From Paguma larvata (lineage: Eukaryota > Chordata > Mammalia > Carnivora > Viverridae), in assembly GCA_030068075.1 (NCBI GenBank), contig CM057843.1:41237832-41301831 (forward strand): DNA of 64,000 bases, in the 5' to 3' direction. The notes beneath the pieces were generated by a model. The model saw only the letters and a list, made by a program, of their open reading frames with translations, had not been told where the DNA came from and did no database searches. Position numbers and translations under genes: made by a program. The stretch's first letter is position 1. The number at the start of each line of letters is the position of its first letter. Positions 58,497 through 64,000 of this stretch are shown in pieces.

Positions 58497-61400
58497 GCCG
58501 GGAGGGGGGAACACTCATGTGAGCAGGGGAGGGGCAGAGGGAGATGGAGAGAGAATCTCAAGAAGGCCTGATGCCCAGCGGGGAGCCTGACGTACGGACT
58601 AGATCCCACCACCTTGAGGTCACGACCTGAGCTGAAATCAAGAGTAGGGCGCTCAACCAACGGAGCCACGCAGGCGCCCCAACCAACTCTTTGTTATCCA
58701 TAGGCCTCCAGTCAACAGTAGGCTACTAGTAATAGGTCTTCATGGAGTCAATAGTTAGACGTGGATTTTTGACTGTGCTGGGGTTGGTGTGGCAAACTGT
58801 CATGTTGTTCCAGGTCAACGGTACTGATTTCTTGTCCCCTCCCTCACTGGGAGCACTAGGCTGAAGGCCTGGAGACCCAGGTTCGGGTCCCTGTGACCTT
58901 GAGCAAGTTACTCCACCTCCCAGGCTTCTTCATCCTGGGCTACGGGGTGTCCAAGACCATGATGTCGGGGGGAAGAAGTTGTCCTTGAACTCACATGTTT
59001 ATAGGGTCCTGGGGGGGGGCTGGAGACAGCTTGATAAGTTTAATGGCCCTCTGTGGCAAGAGGATGGGAATGAAGGTTTATCCTTTGTACTCTCCCTTCC
59101 CTAAACTGGGTCCTAATCGCCTTGAGGGAGAAAGGAGAAGGCAAGGGGTGCCTGCACACGTGGGAGTGTGCCCGCGGCTGGGTGACTGAGAGTCTGAAGC
59201 CGATGGTGGAAGCAATGGCGAGGGCGGGGTCTGAAGTTGGGATTTGAGCTGGCAGGGGACAGCAGTCACCCAGGGTTCTTGGGGAGCCTCCGGTGTCACC
59301 TGTTCCACCCTCACCCGCCAGGCCCACGAGCGGCTGGAGGAGACCAAGCTGGAGGCTGTGCGGGACAACAACCTGGAGCTGGTGCAGGAGATCCTTCGGG
59401 ACCTGGCGCAGCTGGCGGAGCAGAGCAGCACCGCGGCTGAGCTGGCCCGCATCCTCCAGGAGCCTCACTTCCAGGTTCTGGCCTGGCCGGGGCTGGGCGG
59501 TGGCTGGGGCGGCTGCTGGGAGAGGGGCGGGCGCGGAGTCAGAGCCACGGGGGCACTGTCCCATGGTCCCTCCTCTTTCCGCCACCTCCTCAGTCCCTCC
59601 TGGAGACACACGACTCTGTGGCCTCGAAGACCTATGAGACACCGCCCCCCAGCCCTGGCCTGGACCCCACCTTTAGCAACCAGCCGGTGCCTCCCGACGC
59701 GGTGCGCATGGTGGGCATCCGCAAGACCGCTGGGGAGCATCTGGTGAGGCTGCCGGGCAGGGCTGGGCTGGGGGTGGCATCCGGAGAGGGACGGAGAGTA
59801 AGCAGTGGTGACTGGATCTGGCCAGGAGAGGGGCGAAGGGGAAGATAGGACCAGCCGTGCCCAGGGCCGGGCCCATGCCGCCCCAGGAGACCGCAGACAC
59901 TGTGCATCTGAGCTGCACACATACACGTGCCAGGACCCTCTCCACGATGCCCACCCTCCCTCCACGAGTTCCCCTGTAGTGAAGGACTTGGGCAGAAAAA
60001 CGGACGAGGAGGACTGTGTGAGGCCGGCGGTGGAAGGGGTGAGGATGGGAATGGAGGGGCTGTCAGGACACCCATTTGAAGATTCTGACTTGAAGCAGCT
60101 GGAGCCTCATCATACCCGCCCTCCACCCCCCCCACCCACCCAGGGAGTGACCTTCCGTGTGGAGGGCGGCGAGTTGGTGATTGCACGCATTCTGCACGGG
60201 GGCATGGTGGCTCAGCAAGGCCTGCTGCACGTGGGCGACATCATCAAGGAGGTGAATGGGCAGCCGGTGGGCAGCGACCCCCGTGCCCTGCAGGAGCTCC
60301 TGCGCAGTGCCAGCGGCAGCGTCATCCTCAAGATCCTGCCCAGCTACCAGGAGCCCCATCTGCCCCGCCAGGTGGGTCCCTCCACCTATCTCCCCACCCA
60401 GCCCAAGGCCCAAGGGGCAGCCGTGGCTCCCAGCCGCAGGGTCACAGGCCGGGGGTGGGAGTCCCCATCTCCTGCATACTCCTGCATTGGTCTGAGTCTT
60501 GGGCACTCATATGCATGTGCGAGGGACGTGCCCGCGCTTAAGGCCTGGGATACCCAAAGAGGCACCTGTAACGATGCCGCCACAGGCCTGTCTATGTGTA
60601 CTGTGTGCGTGCATGCGTAACGTTGAGTTGCCAGGTGGCCTGTACTGATGCCTCCTGGTTGGTGAATGGTGAGGGTCTGGCCGCTCTGTCCACTTTCTCC
60701 TATCGGCTCTCTAGCCATCTGCCAGAGCTCCCTGTTCCAAGGGGTGGCTTTGGGTGCACTGAGGGATCCTGCAATGGGTGCCAGGATTGTGTCCCTTACC
60801 CAGTGATCTGCCTCCTCCTCAGTAGGTGGGTCCATGGCCCCAGACCTGATCAGAGGGCCCATCAGTCTGAGTCCTTTTGTTCTACATGCAAAGGAAAGCT
60901 GGTGCCAGGGAGGCCACCACGGGGGCCTGGGGGCATCATGCCCCTACTAGAGGGGCCATGCTAGAGCCCCTTTCACCTTTGTGAGGCTGGGGGGGAAGAG
61001 AGTGGACCACGTGACACTCCCCCCACCCTCAGAGGGGGAAGTGGGGTGGGGGGCTGGTCTGAGAAGGGTTCTGACCTCCAGCCTTCGCTTCTTCCCTTGA
61101 CCCTTCTCTGATCCCCGGTCCAGGTATTTGTGAAATGCCACTTTGACTACGACCCTGCAAGGGACAGCCTTATCCCCTGCAAGGAAGCCGGCTTGCGCTT
61201 CAGTGCTGGGGACTTACTGCAGATTGTAAACCAGGACGATGCTAACTGGTGGCAGGTGAGCCCTCGGCGCCTGTCTCTCCACGTAGGGTGTGTGTGTGGG
61301 GGGCGGGGGTGGGCGAGGGCCCGGGGAGGTGTCTTCTCCCTCGGGCAGATCTTCCTCCCTCGTCCGCGCCAGGCATGCCACGTAGAAGGGGGCAGCGCTG

Positions 61401-63372
61401 GGCTCATCCCCAGCCAGCTGCTGGAGGAGAAGCGGAAAGCCTTTGTCAAACGGGATCTGGAGCTGACGCCCACCTCAGGTATGAGGCTCCCCCCCCCCCC
61501 CCCCCCGCCTCATAACCCCTAATCTGGGACCTGACACAAGCCTGCCTCAGGCCTCACTCGCCCATCTCCCTGTGGCCAGGGACCCTATGTGGCAGCCTTT
61601 CAGGAAAGAAAAAGAAGCGAATGATGTATTTGACGACCAAGAATGCAGGTGGGTGTGGGAGGCCCCCTCCCCTGTCCTCCTCTAATATGGCATGCCCCCC
61701 TCACCCCCCGCCAGTGACTTGTTGGTGCTCGATGCTGCCAGTGCGGGCCTCAGGACCCGCCTTGCTCTCCCTCTGCTGCCCCACCCCCAGCCCTCTAAGG
61801 CCCTCCCCCACCCATGCCGCCCTCGAAGCCTGATGAGCGCTATCTCCCTGTGTCCAGAGTTTGACCGCCATGAGCTGCTCATTTATGAGGAGGTGGCGCG
61901 CATGCCCCCCTTCCGCCGGAAAACCCTGGTGCTCATCGGAGCCCAGGGCGTGGGCCGGCGCAGCCTGAAGAACAAACTCATCATGTGGGATCCAGACCGC
62001 TACGGCACCACCGTGCCCTGTGAGTGGGAGCGGGGCCCGGGTGGGTAGGGGGCAGGGAGCGGGGGCTGCCCTGGGGGCTGGGGCTGGGCCTACTGAGCGC
62101 GCACCTGCATGGGCACCAAGCCAAGGGGTACTTTTGAGTGAGGCTTGGGGGAGTGCGCCCTCTGTAGGTTGTTGGGGGAACTGCAAGCCGGAGAGGGGCC
62201 CCGGAAGCTGTCCTTTGAACCTGTGGCTTGGGTGGGCTGGGCAGGCCTTGCCTTGCCTTCTCTCGTGTGTCATGTACCAGAAGCCCAGCCGGAAACACAT
62301 GTGAAACAGGGCTGTGTGTGGCCTTGTGGAAGACGGGGCTTCTTGGTGACAGAACCAGCTGGGGTGGTGAGAGCCCCTGGTTCCTGGAGGCAGGAACCTG
62401 AGTGCTGACCCCAGATCTTCTTGACCTTGATGTGTGGCTTTGGGGTGCACATCGCCCTCTCTGGGCCTCAGCCCCCCATCTGTGAGCACTAGGTTGGAGC
62501 AGTGGACTCTGAAGGTCCTCTCGATGTGGGAGTCTCGAACTCGTGGGTGGCAACGGTGACGGTGAGGGCGCGGTGTGTGGGGAGGCGGCGGCGTTTTGAA
62601 GGCGGAAGGAGGCCGCACCTCCCAGGCTGTGTGGCCCCCGCAGGACACGAGCATGTGTGTCTGAGGTGGTACAGCCCGCCCGTGCTCACTCGGCCCCTCC
62701 TTCCCACTAGACACGTCCCGGCGGCCCAAGGACTCGGAGCGGGAAGGCCAGGGCTACAGCTTTGTGTCCCGCGGGGAGATGGAAGCCGACATCCGCGCTG
62801 GGCGCTACCTGGAGCATGGCGAGTACGAGGGCAACCTGTATGGCACGCGCATAGACTCCATCCGGGGCGTGGTCGCCGCGGGCAAAGTGTGCGTGCTGGA
62901 TGTCAACCCCCAGGTACCGCCCCAGCCTGCCCAATATCCCCCCTGGGTACTCTGCTGCCCCCCAGCACGTCCAGGCACTGGTCTCCCAAGCACCCCCATA
63001 TATCCCCCGACTACCGCCAGGGACCCAGCCCACCTAGAATCTCTTTCTCACTCTCCCAGGCCCCCTCCTTCTCTAGCCTCTGCCAGTTTCCCAGGCCCCA
63101 GCCACCCACCAGCTGTTCCTCTCCCATGCGTCCCCAGGTACCATTTCTCCACCCTCCCAGGTACCTGTCCCCCCAGCTATCCCTCCTCCACCTTCCAGGA
63201 TGTCCCTAGGGATGTACTCCCCCAACCCCTTCTTTTCCTGCAGGCAGTGAAGGTGCTGAGAACAGCTGAGTTTGTCCCTTACGTGGTGTTCATTGAGGCC
63301 CCCGACTACGAGACCCTCCGGTCCATGAACCGGGCTGCACTGGAGAGTGGCGTGTCCACCAAGCAGCTTACG
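44762..63372 (+). CDS. MPP2: MAGUK p55 subfamily member 2, MPP2 (partial: last coding exon lies beyond the window)
   Basis: Eleven coding exons join in frame from the MAGSPGSG start: 44762-44843, 46406-46524, 59322-59474, 59594-59743, 60144-60371, 61124-61255, 61373-61478, 61580-61648, 61858-62019, 62711-62913, 63244-63372. They total 1533 nt, or 511 codons. An alternative first exon is at 41360-41423. Domains in order: paired L27 helices, PDZ, SH3, a basic HOOK segment ([14 protein letters not shown]) and the guanylate-kinase-like domain, which family knowledge says is catalytically inactive and binds proteins. MPP2 is a membrane-associated scaffold linking adhesion and signalling proteins, prominent at synapses. 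The final about 58 residues including the usual C-terminus are missing because the window ends first; there is no frameshift or stop. The residues match human MPP2 closely as I recall it. Confidence 0.95.
46406..46524 (+). CDS. MPP2: MPP2 exon: first L27 segment
   Basis: Encodes [20 protein letters not shown] through SPIVRSLAK. The acceptor is TTCTTCCCAG and the donor AAG/GTACGG. Shared by both N-terminal isoforms; this is the N-terminal part of the L27 region used for heterodimer formation. Confidence 0.93.
46880..47420. mobile_element. Old L2-like repeat (tentative)
   Basis: GAAGGCTTCCTGGAAGAAGG and TTGAGCTGAGTCTGGAAGAA, then TCGTGGAGGGCCTCGGGGG, recur in mammalian interspersed repeats. 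Assignment is tentative. Confidence 0.4.
48683..48895 (+). mobile_element. Carnivore SINE
   Basis: GGGGCGCCTGGGGGGGCTCG head; A-rich tail. Confidence 0.92.
49129..49360 (+). mobile_element. Carnivore SINE with (GAA)n tail end
   Basis: GGGGCGCCTGGGTGGCTCGG head; tail ends in AAAAAAA(GAA)n. Confidence 0.94.
50896..50919. repeat. Homopolymer C24
   Basis: Twenty-four consecutive C residues after CCCCG. Length calls in such runs are unreliable. Confidence 0.9.
51240..51440 (+). mobile_element. MIR fragment
   Basis: GGGGTTTGGAGTCAGAAGAG, then CTCTGAGCTTTAGTTATTTC. Confidence 0.75.
51620..51980. mobile_element. Old interspersed repeat (family not assigned)
   Basis: GTCAGTGTCTGCTGTGTAAC, AAACCATCCTGCAATTTAGT and AACAACCTCAATTCATTTCT resemble a common mammalian repeat start. 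Confidence 0.45.
52555..53700 (+). mobile_element. Old LINE-1 fragment, interrupted by a SINE
   Basis: CCTACAGCCCAGCAATTTTG, TTCATAGCAGCGCTGTTCAC and GGAATATAACATAGTGGTTA are old L1 ORF2-end and 3' text. No open frame of useful length. Confidence 0.7.
52948..53152 (+). mobile_element. Carnivore SINE
   Basis: Flanked by AATAGTAGG on both sides (target-site duplication). Confidence 0.93.
53850..54083 (-). mobile_element. Carnivore SINE
   Basis: Minus copy with a 16-bp target-site duplication GGCATAAGTGGTTTCT at 53834-53849 and just after 54083. Confidence 0.94.
54290..54375 (-). mobile_element. MIR fragment
   Basis: GCTTTTACTGAGCACCTGCT, then GTGTGCCAGGCCCTGG. Confidence 0.75.
54630..55700 (+). 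mobile_element. Old LINE-1 fragment
   Basis: CTGTGTCTGGGAAAAGCCCC, TGGCAGAAGACGTGAACAGA, GCAAAATGCAAATCGAGTCC and TTCACTGCAGCTTTAGC follow L1 ORF2 order. Many stops; contains a (GT)n at about 55279-55301. Confidence 0.8.
55731..56127 (-). mobile_element. Cluster of three partial carnivore SINEs
   Basis: Pieces at 55731-55813 (head only), 55814-55982 and 56007-56127 (internally truncated, with a long (GA)n at 56050-56095). All are minus strand. Confidence 0.85.
56345..56540. mobile_element. Ancient DNA-transposon-like fossil with inverted ends
   Basis: GTAGCCGCTAGCCACGTGTG at the left and GCCGCACGCGGCTGCCGCAT at the right resemble the ends of a common mammalian MITE-like repeat. The family is not asserted. 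Confidence 0.5.
56799..57020 (+). mobile_element. Carnivore SINE
   Basis: Near-consensus copy with (AATA)n tail. Target-site duplication AGATTTTACTTGG / AGATTTCACTTGG. Confidence 0.95.
58440..58680 (-). mobile_element. Carnivore SINE with (GA)n expansion
   Basis: Minus copy with GAGA run at 58456-58491. Flanked by AACCCACTCTTT and AACCAACTCTTT. Confidence 0.92.
58850..58990 (+). mobile_element. MIR fragment
   Basis: GGAGACCCAGGTTCGGGTCC and GTGACCTTGAGCAAGTTACT. Confidence 0.7.
59322..59474 (+). CDS. MPP2: MPP2 exon: second L27 segment
   Basis: Begins [20 protein letters not shown] and ends ILQEPHFQ. The acceptor is CACCCGCCAG; the donor CCAG/GTTCTG is weaker than its neighbours. It follows a 12.8-kb intron that carries most of the gene's repeats. 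Confidence 0.93.
59594..59743 (+). CDS. MPP2: MPP2 exon: L27-PDZ linker
   Basis: Encodes [20 protein letters not shown] through [14 protein letters not shown], phase 0 at both ends. It contains a proline-rich linker and the first PDZ strand. Confidence 0.94.
60144..60371 (+). CDS. MPP2: MPP2 exon: PDZ domain
   Basis: Encodes [20 protein letters not shown] through [12 protein letters not shown]. The carboxylate-binding loop (EHL-GVTF) spans the exon junction. [12 protein letters not shown] is the standard PDZ core. Confidence 0.95.
61124..61255 (+). CDS. MPP2: MPP2 exon: SH3 domain, first part
   Basis: Encodes [20 protein letters not shown] through DDANWWQ. FDYDP and NWWQ are typical SH3 landmarks. 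Confidence 0.95.
61373..61478 (+). CDS. MPP2: MPP2 exon: SH3 end and HOOK start
   Basis: Encodes [20 protein letters not shown] through [10 protein letters not shown]. It ends in phase 1, followed by GTATGA and a C-rich tract. Confidence 0.94.
61580..61648 (+). CDS. MPP2: MPP2 exon: HOOK basic segment
   Basis: Encodes [20 protein letters not shown] and KNA. The Lys/Arg cluster is the protein-4.1-binding region in p55-type MAGUKs (family knowledge). Confidence 0.94.
61858..62019 (+). CDS. MPP2: MPP2 exon: guanylate-kinase-like domain, start
   Basis: Encodes [20 protein letters not shown] through [22 protein letters not shown] corresponds to the P-loop position but does not match an active ATP-binding loop. 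Confidence 0.95.
62711..62913 (+). CDS. MPP2: MPP2 exon: guanylate-kinase-like domain, GMP-binding part
   Basis: Encodes [20 protein letters not shown] through [23 protein letters not shown] is the conserved GMP-site region. Confidence 0.95.
63244..63372 (+). CDS. MPP2: MPP2 exon: guanylate-kinase-like domain, later part
   Basis: Encodes [20 protein letters not shown] through [10 protein letters not shown], with donor ACG/GTGAGG. The following exon is not found up to position 64000. Confidence 0.94.
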
Positions 63373-64000
63373 GTGAGGACTCTGAGGTGCGGTGGGAGGG
63401 GTCTGATGGCTGCCTGGAGGGCGGGGGAAGGCGGGCTGGAGCGATGAGGAGAAGAAGGTGGAGTTGGGGAAGGGGAGAGGACCCCACCCAAGGTATCGGT
63501 GAGGTTGGACTCCTGCCTCCCACTTTATAGGTATGGAAACAGATCTAAGCTAGGAAGTGAAGTGCCCAGAGTCTCATAGAGTCAGGGATATGGCTAGCCT
63601 GGGGTGCAGGAGCTTTCGTCAGGCCTGCCGGCCTGCCGCTCCATCCACTGTGGGGGGACAGAGTGCTTAAGGGAGCCCCGAGGGTCAATGGGAGATCTAT
63701 GGGCAGAAGTGGGCCAGGCATTTATAGCTAGAGGGAAAAGCTGAAGGACAGGAGGAGGCTGGATGGATGGCTGGAAGGATGGCTGGAGGGATGAGTTAGC
63801 ATCAAGGAGGAGGCTGGGAGGAGAGGCTTCAAGTCAGCGGTCACAGGACACCAGGGCGCCTAGCGACACCCCCCCCACCTGCCCCTTGGAGCAGCCTTCT
63901 CCAGATGTAGTGTTTGCAGAACTCTGAGCTCAGGGGTCCATCTGCTGGCCATGTGTGGTACTGCAGTTCTCAGGCCTCTGGTCAGAGCCTGGCTCAGTCC
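63373..64000. other. MPP2: MPP2 intron, running off the window
   Basis: Unique sequence with a MIR-like fragment near 63520-63600 and short GGATGGCTGGA repeats at about 63760-63800. The last MPP2 exon is not reached. Confidence 0.7.

Larger units (their letters stand above)
46525..59321. other. MPP2: MPP2 large intron
   Basis: A 12.8-kb intron between the two L27 exons, filled with SINEs, old LINE-1 and other fossils listed separately. The stretches 47420-48680 and 57030-58440 are otherwise unique and show no gene. Confidence 0.7.

Noticed and set aside
61701..62729. 342-codon minus-strand ORF over MPP2 exons
   Set aside because: Antisense shadow of MPP2 coding exons in GC-rich sequence.

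Overview
The window is mammalian nuclear DNA, almost certainly from a cat-like carnivore (Feliformia, probably Felidae). The evidence is about thirty copies of the tRNA-derived carnivore SINE with the feliform consensus (GGGGCGCCTGGGTGGCTCAG head, TC-rich middle, AATAAA/poly-A tail), LINE-1, L2 and MIR fossils, and vertebrate intron/exon genes. No prokaryotic features are present.

The gene content identifies the PYY-PPY-MPP2 block known from human 17q21, read here with all three known genes on the + strand. Positions 1-15 kb hold no confident gene: repeats, plus a few homeodomain-site-rich unique stretches that could be regulatory. PYY (peptide YY) occupies about 15.1-16.4 kb. PPY (pancreatic polypeptide) lies 8 kb downstream at 24.4-26.0 kb in the same direction. 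The PYY-PPY interval contains a nearly perfect 345-bp inverted repeat (20165-20509 against 21041-21384).

Just past PPY, on the - strand and convergent with it, is the most interesting locus (28357 down to about 27595). It is a three-exon reading frame with the exon lengths, intron phases, signal peptide and PP-fold spacing of PYY and PPY, followed by its own AATAAA. Its first codon is ACG where PYY and PPY have ATG, its amidation/cleavage site is gone, and its third exon is enlarged by a 24-bp tandem repeat. I read it as a third, highly diverged pancreatic-polypeptide-family locus, either a gene with an unresolved start or a frame-preserving pseudogene.

From 28.7 to 38.7 kb there are L2, L1, SINE and MIR fossils and large simple repeats. 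At 38.5-38.9 kb a GC-rich region looks like a bidirectional promoter: MPP2 runs right, and a possible divergent transcript with a 117-codon ORF runs left. MPP2 (MAGUK p55 subfamily member 2) fills 38.8 kb to the end of the window. It has two alternative coding first exons (41393 and 44762), a shared second coding exon at 46406, a 12.8-kb repeat-rich intron, then ten closely spaced exons encoding L27, PDZ, SH3, HOOK and guanylate-kinase-like segments. The last coding exon, about 58 residues by family comparison, lies beyond position 64000.

Functionally, PYY and PPY encode secreted, C-terminally amidated gut/islet hormones acting on Y receptors. MPP2 is a membrane scaffold unrelated to them except by position.
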